Origin: QHXQ01 sp963788965
GTDB taxonomy: Bacteria > Acidobacteriota > Blastocatellia > Pyrinomonadales > Pyrinomonadaceae
Assembly (NCBI GenBank): GCA_963788965.1
Contig: CAWBIK010000007.1
Location: 1-64,000, forward strand
Length of the DNA: 64,000 nt
Direction: 5' to 3'
Below the pieces are notes generated by a model. The model saw only the letters and a program-made list of their open reading frames with translations, was not told the origin of the DNA and ran no database searches. The first letter of the stretch is position 1. Each line of letters begins with the position of its first letter. Shown one piece after another: positions 9,027 to 17,316 of this stretch. The position numbers and the translations under genes were made by a program.

Positions 9027-10422
9027 CTTTCTTCTCGCCGTTCTTCTTCTTCAATAGTTCGAGCAACTGCTCGCCCGCTTGATAGATGTTGCCCGCGCCG
9101 AGTGTGACAACCATATCGCCGGGATGCGCTTCGCTGACCAGAGCTTTAACGGCCGTGTCGAGTGTGCCGACATAGAATGCGTTCTTGTGCCCGTAGCTCT
9201 TGATCGCTTCCGTTAGTGTCTCGCCGGTCACGCCCTCGATTGGGTCTTCGCTGGCCGCGTAGATGTCGGTCACAAGCAGCACGTCCGCGTTGTTGAACGA
9301 ACGCGCAAACTCATCTAGCTGATCGCGCGTGCGCGTGTAACGATGCGGCTGAAACAGCACGACCATGCGCCGCCCGTGCGAGCCGACCTTCGCTGCCGCA
9401 AGCGTCGCGCGCACTTCAGTCGGGTGATGCCCGTAGTCGTCCACCACGAGCACGCCGGCCGCTTCCCCCTTGAACTGGAATCGGCGATTGACGCCCGCAT
9501 AAGTCGCTAGCGCCTGCGCCATCACGTCGAACGGCACGCCTAGCTCGAAGCCGATGGCGACGGCCGCGAGCGCGTTATAGATGTTATGCAACCCCGGCAC
9601 GTTTAAATTGACCTCGCCGACAACATCGTGCCCTTGCCAGACCGTAAAGGTCGAACCGAACGGCCGCTCAAACTTCATCCCATGCGCCGAGATGTCGGCC
9701 TGCGCGCTCAAGCCATAGGTGATGCGGCGGCGCTTGATGCGCGGGATGACCGCTTGCACGTGCGGATCGTCGAGACACAAAACAGCCGCGCCGTAGAACG
9801 GCACTTTGTTGACGAAGCTGACGAAGCAATCGCGCATGTCGTCCATGTCCCGGTAATAATCCATGTGCTCGCGGTCGATGTTCGTCACGACCGCGAACGT
9901 CGGCGTCAACATCAAAAACGAGCGGTCACTTTCATCCGCTTCAACCACCATCAACTCACTCTTACCAAGCCGCGCGTTCGAGCCGAACGCACCAACCACG
10001 CCACCAACCACCACAGTCGGGTCTAAGCCTGCACCACCAAGCACTGTGCCGATCATCGAAGTCGTCGTCGTCTTGCCGTGCGACCCGGCGACGGCCACTG
10101 TGTCTTGTTTCAAACGCATCAACTCCGCCAACATCTCGGCGCGCGGAATGACGGGAATCGACCTGACGCGCGCTTCGAGCAGTTCCGGGTTGTCGTCGCG
10201 CACGGCCGTCGAACGAACCACCACTTGCGCGTCGCCCACGTACTCCGCCCTGTGCCCTTCGTGAACCTCGATGCCCATGTCCGCCAAACGATCCGTCACG
10301 CTCGAACGTTTCGCATCCGACCCCGACACGCGAAACCCCAGATTGCACAGGACCTCTGCGATGCCGGACATGCCTATGCCACCGATGCCGACCAGATGAA
10401 CGTGGCGTATGCGATGAAACAT
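9022..10422 (-). CDS. murC: UDP-N-acetylmuramate--L-alanine ligase MurC
   Basis: MurC is the cytoplasmic ATP-dependent ligase that adds L-Ala to UDP-MurNAc. The N-terminal Rossmann region reads HLVGIGGIGMSGIAEVL, the P-loop is GSHGKTTTTSM near residue 115, the central domain has ESDRSF and TNIDREHMDYY, and the C-terminal domain has DDYGHHPTEV and FQPHRYTRT. Length (466 aa) is normal. The start ATG at 10422 opens directly on the conserved N-terminus. The last residues (KKKNGEKKE) are next to repeat R2. Confidence 0.99.
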   Translation of the reverse strand: MFHRIRHVHLVGIGGIGMSGIAEVLCNLGFRVSGSDAKRSSVTDRLADMGIEVHEGHRAEYVGDAQVVVRSTAVRDDNPELLEARVRSIPVIPRAEMLAELMRLKQDTVAVAGSHGKTTTTSMIGTVLGGAGLDPTVVVGGVVGAFGSNARLGKSELMVVEADESDRSFLMLTPTFAVVTNIDREHMDYYRDMDDMRDCFVSFVNKVPFYGAAVLCLDDPHVQAVIPRIKRRRITYGLSAQADISAHGMKFERPFGSTFTVWQGHDVVGEVNLNVPGLHNIYNALAAVAIGFELGVPFDVMAQALATYAGVNRRFQFKGEAAGVLVVDDYGHHPTEVRATLAAAKVGSHGRRMVVLFQPHRYTRTRDQLDEFARSFNNADVLLVTDIYAASEDPIEGVTGETLTEAIKSYGHKNAFYVGTLDTAVKALVSEAHPGDMVVTLGAGNIYQAGEQLLELLKKKNGEKKE

Positions 10423-10427
10423 AAGCG

Positions 10428-10513
10428 AGCGACTAGCGATCAGCGTTCAGCAGTCTGCGATCAGCTTTCAGCTTTTGTCTTTGCTGATCGCTAAAGGCTG
10501 ACCGCTGACCAGC
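10428..10513. repeat. 7-nt-period inverted repeat, GCGATCA type (R3)
   Basis: Heptamers GCGATCA, GCGTTCA, GCAGTCT, GCGATCA, GCTTTCA on the left face GCTGATCGCT, GGCTGACCGCTGACCAGC on the right around a short loop (about 10472-10482). The right arm lies inside the 3' end of murG and encodes its last dozen residues (SGQPLAISKDKS). Confidence 0.8.
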
Positions 10514-11571
10514 TTTTCAATCAAATCCACGGTAGCGGCGGCCGCGTCGGGGCGCGCGAGTTTGCGCGCGGCTTGCTCCATCGCTGTGATGCGTTCGGGG
10601 GCGGCGACGAGCGCGGCGATCTCTTGCGCCAGTCGTGCGCCCGTTAGTTCCGGTTGCAGGATCATGCGGGCCGCGCCCGCCGCTTGCATGACTTCGGCGT
10701 TGCGTTGCTGCTCCATTTGACCGGGCAGCGGGATCATGATCGCGGCGCGACCGGCGGCGGCTAACTCTGCACTGGTCGTTGCGCCCGCGCGCGCGATGAT
10801 GAGATCGGCGCTGGCAAAAGCCGTCGTCATATCGTCGATGTACTCGCGCACGTCAGCGTTTGTGGTCCACCCTGCTTGCTCGTAAGCGACACGCACTTTG
10901 TCAAAGTCGAGCTTGCCCGTCTGGTGCGTGATGTGCAGCACCGTGCGGTGCGCGTCGAGTTGTGCGAGTGCGGCCGTCATCGCTTCGTTGATGGCGCGTG
11001 CGCCTTGCGAGCCGCCGAACAGCAGCAGCGAAACGTGCGCCGGGTCGCGCACCTTCGCGGGTATGTCAAAGAACTCGCGGCGGACGGGGTTGCCCGTGAC
11101 CACGCCCTTGCGCCCGAAGTGCGGCAGCGTCGCTTCCCATGAAGCCGCGGCCGCGTTCACAAACTTGATCAGTCGCCGGTTCGTAAAACCGGGCACGGCG
11201 TTCGACTCCATGATCAAAGTCGGCACGCGGCTTAAAGCTGCGACCAACAACACCGGGCCTGACACGTAACCGCCCGCGCCGATCACAACGTCGGGGCGAA
11301 ACTCTTTAATGAGTCGCCGCGCCGCCAGCAGACTCGTCGGCAACACGGAGAGGCCGCGCATGCGCGCGCGCCAACCCATGTTCACCAGCCCCGCCGATTC
11401 AATGAGCGTCAACTCGTAACCCGCTTGCGGCACGAGTCGTGTTTCAAGCCCGCGCGCCGTGCCGACGAAGCGTAGGACCGCAGCCGCGTCGCGCCGCTTG
11501 ATCTCGTTCGCCACCGCGATGGCCGGGTAGATGTGCCCGCCCGTGCCGCCGGCTGCGATGAGCGCCCGCAT
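10468..11571 (-). CDS. murG: UDP-GlcNAc:lipid I GlcNAc transferase MurG
   Basis: MurG converts lipid I to lipid II at the inner membrane face. It has the GT-B fold with the N-terminal Gly-rich loop (ALIAAGGTGGHIYPAIAVA), a second loop LLLFGGSQGARAINEA, the donor-site IARAGATTSAELAAAGRAAIMIPLP and the QMEQQRNA motif. The ATG at 11571 starts on the conserved MRALIAAGGTGG; an in-frame TTG two codons earlier is less likely. The last dozen residues come from repeat R3 and are probably not part of the ancestral protein. Confidence 0.98.
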   Translation of the reverse strand: MRALIAAGGTGGHIYPAIAVANEIKRRDAAAVLRFVGTARGLETRLVPQAGYELTLIESAGLVNMGWRARMRGLSVLPTSLLAARRLIKEFRPDVVIGAGGYVSGPVLLVAALSRVPTLIMESNAVPGFTNRRLIKFVNAAAASWEATLPHFGRKGVVTGNPVRREFFDIPAKVRDPAHVSLLLFGGSQGARAINEAMTAALAQLDAHRTVLHITHQTGKLDFDKVRVAYEQAGWTTNADVREYIDDMTTAFASADLIIARAGATTSAELAAAGRAAIMIPLPGQMEQQRNAEVMQAAGAARMILQPELTGARLAQEIAALVAAPERITAMEQAARKLARPDAAAATVDLIEKLVSGQPLAISKDKS

Positions 11572-11578
11572 TGTCAAA

Positions 11579-12784
11579 TCAGCCGCGCCCCTCCGGCTGC
11601 CACGCCTGCGTCACGGGCGTGCGCCGCCCGCCGGCAGCGGCCGCCGCCCGCTGCTCGATGGCGTAACGCAGCATGGCCGGATCGTTCAAGGCGCTGCCTT
11701 GCTGCGAGATGTTCAGCAGCACGCCGACCGCGAACAGCGTGAACACAGTGGACGTGCCGCCGTAAGAGATGAACGGCAGCGGGATGCCCTTCGTCGGCAC
11801 GAGCGCCAGCACCACGCTCATATTAAAGAGCGCCTGCGCCACGATGCCGGTCACGATGCCGAGCGCGAGCAACATGCCGAACCTATCGGGCGCGCGGCGC
11901 GCCGCACGCACGCCGCGCCACAAAAAGAATGCGAACGCCGCGACCAGAATCAACGCGCCGATCAGACCCAACTCTTCGCCCACCACCGCGAAGATAAAAT
12001 CGGAATGCGCGAACGGTAGAAAGAACAACTTCTGTTTGCCTTGCGCGAAGCCAAGCCCATGCACGCCGCCCGACCCGACCGCCATCAACGACTGCACCAC
12101 TTGAAAGCCCGCCCCTTGCGCGTCGGCCCACGGATCGAGAAACGCCATCAGCCGCTTGATGCGCCACGGCGCGAACGCGATCATGCCCACGATGCCGACG
12201 AGCGCAGGCGCAAGCATCAACCCGATGTGTCGCAAACGTGCGCCGGCCGCGTAAAGCAACGTCAACCCCGTCAGTCCAAGCATCATCGCCGTGCCCAGAT
12301 CAGGCTCGGCCGCGACGAGCACGATCAGAACGCCCGTCACAGCCACGCATGGCGCAAACGTTCGCCAGAAAACTTGCTCCTCGCCCGCGCGTCGTTCGAG
12401 CAGCCGCGCCAGAAAGATCATCAAGGTCAGCTTCGCCAACTCTGACGGTTGGAACGACAACAGGCCGCCGAACCTGATCCAACGATGCGCGCCGTTGATG
12501 CGCGGAAACGCGAAGACCGATACAAGCAGCAACACGCTCAACCCAAGCAGCCCGTAAGCCAGCCAACTACGGCGCAGCAACGTGTAGTCCAGCCGCATCC
12601 CGACGAGCAACGCAACGAACCCACAGATCGTCCACAAGCTCTGCCGGATGACGTAGTGATACGGCGTGCCGTTCTGCTCGGCCGCCACGGGCGCGCTCGC
12701 GCTATAGACCATCACGAGGCCGCACAACGCCAACCCCACGGTCGTCGCAAACAACCACTCGTCTGCTTGTAGCTTTCGCGCCAT
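11579..12784 (-). CDS. ftsW: Lipid II polymerase FtsW (SEDS family)
   Basis: FtsW is the SEDS-family septal peptidoglycan glycosyltransferase, working with the class B PBP encoded by ftsI. About ten membrane spans are visible. Family motifs include LVMVYSASAP in the first span, FQPSELAKL, GLGFAQGKQKLFFLPFAHSDFIFAVVGEELG and the C-terminal GIPLPFISYGGTS. The frame is open to 12973, but the first 63 codons run through repeat R4 and the 3' end of murD. The ATG at 12784 (MARKLQADEW) gives 401 aa and is the natural start. Confidence 0.97.
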   Translation of the reverse strand: MARKLQADEWLFATTVGLALCGLVMVYSASAPVAAEQNGTPYHYVIRQSLWTICGFVALLVGMRLDYTLLRRSWLAYGLLGLSVLLLVSVFAFPRINGAHRWIRFGGLLSFQPSELAKLTLMIFLARLLERRAGEEQVFWRTFAPCVAVTGVLIVLVAAEPDLGTAMMLGLTGLTLLYAAGARLRHIGLMLAPALVGIVGMIAFAPWRIKRLMAFLDPWADAQGAGFQVVQSLMAVGSGGVHGLGFAQGKQKLFFLPFAHSDFIFAVVGEELGLIGALILVAAFAFFLWRGVRAARRAPDRFGMLLALGIVTGIVAQALFNMSVVLALVPTKGIPLPFISYGGTSTVFTLFAVGVLLNISQQGSALNDPAMLRYAIEQRAAAAAGGRRTPVTQAWQPEGRG

Positions 12785-12789
12785 CTCTC

Positions 12790-12880
12790 GATTGCGGCCT
12801 GCGGATTTCGGATTGCGGATTTGATCAACAACTAGCGGTTGTCTTTTCAATCCGCATTCCGAAATCTGACATCCGCAATT
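12790..12880. repeat. 7-nt-period inverted repeat, GCGGATT type (R4)
   Basis: The left arm (12790-12821) carries GATTGCG, GCCTGCG, GATTTCG, GATTGCG. The right arm (12849-12880) is its near complement (AATCCGCATTCCGAAATC, then ATCCGCAATT). The right arm lies in the murD reading frame and encodes its C-terminal residues MSDFGMRIEK. Confidence 0.85.
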
Positions 12881-14228
12881 CCTCCACTGCTTCTTTGAAC
12901 ACCTGTCCGCGATGCTCGAAGTTGTCGAACATATCCCAACTCGCGCATGCGGGCGCGAGCAACACAATGTCACCTGCTTGTGCGTGCGCGGCCGCGCGCC
13001 GCACGGCGTCGTGCATATCGGTCGCGCGCTCGACCTGTGCGTAAGCGCGCAACTCCTGCTCGATCCGATCCGCGTCCTCGCCGATCAGCACAAGCACGCG
13101 CACCTGCGCCTCGATCATCGGTACGAGCGGCGCGTAAGGCGCATGCTTGCCGCGCCCGCCAAGTATGAGGACGATGCGACCGGGCGCGTCGGCGAACGCT
13201 TCGAGCGCCTTGACCGCCGCGTCCACGTTCGTCGCCTTCGAGTCGTTGTAGAACTCGACGCCGCCGACTTCCGCGACACGTTCCAGCCGATGCTCAACCG
13301 GCCGAAAGTTTTTAATCGTCGCACGCATCGCGTCGGGCGCTGCGCCGCACGCGAGGCCGGCCGCCAAAGCCGCCAACACGTTCTGCACGTTATGCAAGCC
13401 GCGCAGTTGCATCTCGTCGCGCCGCACAAGCACGCGCTCCGCCCCGTTGCTGCGCGAGATGATCTCTTGGCCGCGCAGAAACAAACCTTCTTCAAGTTCG
13501 CGCGCCGTGCTGAACATGACGACGTGTGCGTTCAAGCCCTTCGCCCACGAAGCGACGATCTCGTCGTCGGCATTGAGCACGGCCACGTCGCCCGCCTGTT
13601 GATTGCGGAAGATGCGATGCTTGGCGGCGGCGTAGTCCAACAGATGCTCGTAACGATCCATGTGGTCGGGCATCAGGTTCAGCACGATAGCGACCGTGGG
13701 GTGGAACGTGTCTATCGTCTCAAGCTGATAACTTGAAACTTCAACCACGGTCCAACCATCGTCGCGCGACGATTCAACCAGCGAGACGAGCGGCGTGCCG
13801 ATGTTGCCGCCGACCTGCACGCTCAATCCCGCGTCTTGCAACAACTCGCCGATCAAAGTCGTCGTCGTCGTCTTGCCGTTCGTGCCCGTGATGGCGACGA
13901 TGCGCCCGCGCAAATGGCGCGCGGCCAGTTCGACCTCGCCGATCACCTCCGCGCCCGCGCGCTCCATGTAACGCGCCGGAATAGATTTCGTCGGCACGCC
14001 GGGACTTAAGACAACCAACTCGATCTGATCCATCAACCACATCGGCAACTCGCCCGGCACAAGCCCCACGCCGTCTGCTTTCAACGCGCGCGCTTCATCC
14101 GTCCACTCATCGAGCGGCTTACGATCATTCAACGCGACGATTGCGCCGCGTGCCGCGAGAAACCGCGCCGCCGCCACGCCGCTCCGCGCCGCGCCGATGA
14201 CCAGAACTTTTTTGCCGTTCAGTTCCAA
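12825..14228 (-). CDS. murD: UDP-MurNAc-L-Ala--D-glutamate ligase MurD
   Basis: MurD is the ATP-dependent ligase that adds D-Glu. The N-terminal domain opens VLVIGAARSGVAAARFL, the P-loop is ITGTNGKTTTTTL at about residue 115, and the family motifs VVEVSSYQLE, NLMPDHMDRY, NDSKATN and LILGGRGKHAPY follow. LLAPACASWDMFDNFEHRGQ marks the C-terminal domain. A TTG at 14226-14228 gives MELNGKKVLVIG. The final 15 residues (from MSDFGMRIE) are encoded by repeat R4; the ancestral protein probably ended near EAVEEL. Confidence 0.98.
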   Translation of the reverse strand: MELNGKKVLVIGAARSGVAAARFLAARGAIVALNDRKPLDEWTDEARALKADGVGLVPGELPMWLMDQIELVVLSPGVPTKSIPARYMERAGAEVIGEVELAARHLRGRIVAITGTNGKTTTTTLIGELLQDAGLSVQVGGNIGTPLVSLVESSRDDGWTVVEVSSYQLETIDTFHPTVAIVLNLMPDHMDRYEHLLDYAAAKHRIFRNQQAGDVAVLNADDEIVASWAKGLNAHVVMFSTARELEEGLFLRGQEIISRSNGAERVLVRRDEMQLRGLHNVQNVLAALAAGLACGAAPDAMRATIKNFRPVEHRLERVAEVGGVEFYNDSKATNVDAAVKALEAFADAPGRIVLILGGRGKHAPYAPLVPMIEAQVRVLVLIGEDADRIEQELRAYAQVERATDMHDAVRRAAAHAQAGDIVLLAPACASWDMFDNFEHRGQVFKEAVEELRMSDFGMRIEKTTASC

Positions 14229-14235
14229 AACTTAA

Positions 14236-14285
14236 AACTCACTACAAAGACGCTAAGATCAATTTTTGTGTCTTCGTGGTTAATC
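14236..14285. repeat. Imperfect inverted repeat, GTGTCTTC type (R5)
   Basis: CTACAAAGACGCTAAG on the left faces TTTGTGTCTTCGTGGTTAAT on the right. It belongs to the same word family as R9 and R11 (AAGACACGAAG/CTTCGTGTCTT). It lies between mraY and murD inside the operon. Confidence 0.65.
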
Positions 14286-14289
14286 TGCT

Positions 14290-15432
14290 TCACCTTAATT
14301 TCAACGTTGACAGACTCAACAACGCGAACAAGATCGCAAGGATCAAAAATCGGAAGACGACTTTAGACTCCTTCCAGCCCTGCATCTCGAAGTGATGATG
14401 CAGGGGCGTCATCTTAAAGAGTCGTCGCCCCGTGCCCGTGTGCCGCTTCGTCAGTTTGAAGAATGAGACTTGCAGCATCACCGAGATCGCTTCTAACACG
14501 AACACGCCGCCAACGAAGACTAAGATCAACTCCTGTTTCGTCAGCACACCAATCGTGCCGATGGCCCCGCCGATGGCGAGGCTGCCCACGTCGCCCATGA
14601 ACACGTCGGCGGGCGGCGCGTTGTACCACAAGAAGCCGAGGCTCGCGCCGACCATCGCGCCGCAGAAGACAGTCAACTCGCCCACGTCCTTCTGAAACGT
14701 GATGAGCAGCAGCCGCGCCCAACGCTCGTCGCCGCTCACATAGGTGAAGGCGGTCAACGTCGTCATCGCTACGAAGGTGACGCTGATCGCCAGTCCGTCT
14801 AAGCCGTCCGTCAGGTTCACGGAGTTCGACACGCCGATCAGCACGACGAGGATGAACGGCAGATACAGCCACGGCCCGATGAACGTCTTGCCGGTTGTCG
14901 CCGTCAACTTGAAGAACGGGATGCTCAAGTTCCACGAGTAGTCCGTGAAGAAATAGAGCGTCGCCCAGATGCCGAGCGCGATAGCAAACTGCGCCGCGAG
15001 TTTCTGCTTGCCCGTTAGCCCCAAGCTCTGTCGCTTGGCGACCTTCGCGTAGTCGTCTAAGAATCCGACGACGGCAAAGAGCGTCGTCGCGGCCATCGTG
15101 ATCCAGACATAGACGCTTGAGAGTCTGGCCCACAAGAGCGTCGAGATCAGCACCGAGCCGATGATGAGTATGCCGCCCATCGTCGGCGTGCCGCGCTTAA
15201 CCATGTGCGCCTGCGGCCCTTCTTCACGAATCTGCTGCCCGACGTTCAACTCGCGCAACGCGCGGATCACACGCCCGCCGAAGAACAGCGAGATCAGCAG
15301 CGCCGTGATCGTCGCGTAGGCCGTGCGAAACGTGACGTACTGAAAGACGTTGAGTGCCTTAACGAAGACGGACTCCGTCTGTTGCACCGACAGGCTTTTG
15401 TAAAGCCACTCGTAAAAGATGTAATAGAGCAT
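14290..15432 (-). CDS. mraY: Phospho-MurNAc-pentapeptide transferase MraY
   Basis: MraY transfers phospho-MurNAc-pentapeptide to undecaprenyl phosphate, forming lipid I. It is an integral membrane protein with about ten spans. Motifs seen are HMVKRGTPTMGGILI, VGFLDDYAKVAKRQSLGLTG (the Asp pair), NSVNLTDGLDGLA, and MGDVGSLAIGGAIG. Near the C-terminus is MTPLHHHFEMQGWKESKVV with the HHH motif. Length (380 aa) is slightly above the family norm. A GGAGCAGG lies just before the ATG. Confidence 0.99.
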   Translation of the reverse strand: MLYYIFYEWLYKSLSVQQTESVFVKALNVFQYVTFRTAYATITALLISLFFGGRVIRALRELNVGQQIREEGPQAHMVKRGTPTMGGILIIGSVLISTLLWARLSSVYVWITMAATTLFAVVGFLDDYAKVAKRQSLGLTGKQKLAAQFAIALGIWATLYFFTDYSWNLSIPFFKLTATTGKTFIGPWLYLPFILVVLIGVSNSVNLTDGLDGLAISVTFVAMTTLTAFTYVSGDERWARLLLITFQKDVGELTVFCGAMVGASLGFLWYNAPPADVFMGDVGSLAIGGAIGTIGVLTKQELILVFVGGVFVLEAISVMLQVSFFKLTKRHTGTGRRLFKMTPLHHHFEMQGWKESKVVFRFLILAILFALLSLSTLKLR

Positions 15433-15464
15433 CCTGCTCCGCTCTAAACTTTACTCGCCGAGCC

Positions 15465-16970
15465 TCACGTCGCCGGCTCGTCGTCGCCCACCACGGGAAA
15501 ACGTTCGCGCAAAGCCGTCACGATCTGGTCCGTCCGCACACCTCTTGAGCCTTTAACCAAGACGAGATCGCCCGGTCGCACTTCAGCCACTAACGCAACG
15601 GCCGCCGCTTCGGTCGTCGCAAAGAACCGCGCCGCACTCAAGCCCGCAGCCTGCGCGCCCGCCACCAATTCGGCCGCCAACCCGCGCACACCCCACAACA
15701 CGTCTACCCCCAAGCCCGCGATCTCGCGCCCCGCCGCGCGATGCAACTCCGCCCCGTCAGCACCCAACTCAAGCATCTCGCCCGCGACGACCACGGTACG
15801 ATGCCCGCGCGCGCCTTCATCGTCTGCGCCGCCTGCGCGTCCTTCAACCAATGCCCGCGTCATGCTCAACAACGACGCCGGGTTCGAGTTGTACGAGTCG
15901 TCGATCACGCTGAACTCCTGCGCGAAGTCGATCACCTCGCCGCGCATCTCCGTCGCCCGCGCCGTGGCGAGCGCCTGCGCGATCTCTTCGGGCGCGATGC
16001 GGAAGCACGTTGCGACCGCCGCCGCCGCCAACGCGTTCGACAGATTGTGCCGGCCCGGCAGAGGCAACTCCGCAATCGCTTCGCCGAGCGGCGTACACAG
16101 GCGAAAGCGCGTGAGGCCGAAGCGCGTTGATTCAATATCCGCCGCCATCACGTCCGCCATCTGCTCGACGCCGAACGTGAGCGTGCGCCCCGCGTGTTTG
16201 TCGCGCATCGCCGCGACACGTTCGTCGTCCGCGTTCAAGATGGCGACGCCGCCGGGCTTCAAGTTTTCAATGAGCTGTGCTTTGCCTGCCGCGATCTGCT
16301 CGATGGAATCGAAGAACTCAAGATGCGCGGGCGCGACGATCAACTCGACGCCGATATGCGGCGGCGCGACGCGCGCCAACTGCGCGATCTCGCCAAACAT
16401 CGACTGCCCGTATTCCAACACCGCCACGTCGAACTCTTCAGGACGCGCGCCCGCCGATACCATTTGCAGCACCGAGAGCGGCAGCCCCAACTCGTTGTTG
16501 AAATTCTTCTGCGTCTTCAACACACGCCGGCCTGATTCGGCCAGCACATGCGCCGTCAGGTCCTTCGCCGTCGTCTTACCGGCGCTGCCCGTGATGCCGA
16601 CCACCTGCCCGCCCCAATGTTCAAGCACGCCGCGCGCGAGCGCCTGCAATGCTTCGATCACGTCGTCAACGAGCAACAAGCGATCAGCAAAGGATGCCAA
16701 CTCAGCATCACCTGCAACGCGTTCACGCCGCGCGACCGCCGCCGTTGCCCCGCGCGCGAACGCTTGCGCGAGATAACGATGCGCGTCGTCGAACTGCGTG
16801 GCGGTGAAGTAGTGCCGCTTGTAGTCTTCGGGCGCGAGCGCGAAGAACAGTTCGCCCTCGGCGACCGTGCGCGAGTCGATAGCGAAGCCCGTCAACTCTT
16901 TGTCAAAGAACTCGACGGCCAGCGCGCCCGTCTCTGCACCAATCAGTTGCGCCGCCGTGCTAATCCTCAC
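15465..16970 (-). CDS. murF: UDP-MurNAc-tripeptide--D-Ala-D-Ala ligase MurF
   Basis: MurF adds the D-Ala-D-Ala dipeptide, the last cytoplasmic step of the wall precursor. The N-terminal domain has the FAIDSRTV and GELFFAL motifs shared by MurE/MurF, the P-loop is ITGSAGKTTAKDL, then KTQKNFNNELGLPLS (MurF-specific), LEYGQSMFGEI, NADDERVAAM and DDSYNSNP. That NNE/YNSNP pattern argues for MurF rather than MurE. The start is a GTG at 16970. The tail carries an acidic VVGDDEPAT. murE, which normally precedes it, is missing. Confidence 0.97.
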   Translation of the reverse strand: MRISTAAQLIGAETGALAVEFFDKELTGFAIDSRTVAEGELFFALAPEDYKRHYFTATQFDDAHRYLAQAFARGATAAVARRERVAGDAELASFADRLLLVDDVIEALQALARGVLEHWGGQVVGITGSAGKTTAKDLTAHVLAESGRRVLKTQKNFNNELGLPLSVLQMVSAGARPEEFDVAVLEYGQSMFGEIAQLARVAPPHIGVELIVAPAHLEFFDSIEQIAAGKAQLIENLKPGGVAILNADDERVAAMRDKHAGRTLTFGVEQMADVMAADIESTRFGLTRFRLCTPLGEAIAELPLPGRHNLSNALAAAAVATCFRIAPEEIAQALATARATEMRGEVIDFAQEFSVIDDSYNSNPASLLSMTRALVEGRAGGADDEGARGHRTVVVAGEMLELGADGAELHRAAGREIAGLGVDVLWGVRGLAAELVAGAQAAGLSAARFFATTEAAAVALVAEVRPGDLVLVKGSRGVRTDQIVTALRERFPVVGDDEPAT

Positions 16971-17316
16971 GCTGTTGCTTCAGCCTCCGCGCGGAAGTTT
17001 GGTTGACGAGCAAACGTGCCCGCTGCAATCAACGACGCACGTCGCGCCGCGCGGGCTGTCTCGGCGCTTGCGCGGGCGCTTCGTCCGCCTCGTCGTCGGC
17101 CGTCGGCGCGTCGTTCGCCCTGCTCGCGTCCGCATCGCGCTCTGCTCCTTTGTGTCCTGTGCGTGTCCGGCGCAGACGCTCACGGCAATCTGCGATCCGG
17201 CGTTTCAACTCGTACTGCGGATGACCTTGCGGGGGCAGCGTCATGTGCCTCTCCATCTGTGTCCGTTGCTTTTCCCTCCGCGCGCCCGGACGCAACTGAC
17301 AACTGCACGCGCGCTC
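16971..17316. other. Gap between ftsI and murF where murE is expected
   Basis: This 346-base stretch has no recognisable MurE sequence. A minus-strand frame (start ATG near 17241, stop near 17029) could encode about 70 hydrophilic residues beginning MTLPPQGHPQYELKRR, rich in Arg, Asp and Ala. It has no family resemblance that I recognise and no clear ribosome-binding site. It could be a small lineage-specific protein or non-coding. Confidence 0.4.

Noticed and set aside
12912..13736. A 274-codon plus-strand frame opposite murD
   Set aside because: His/Arg-rich antisense shadow of a well-supported gene.
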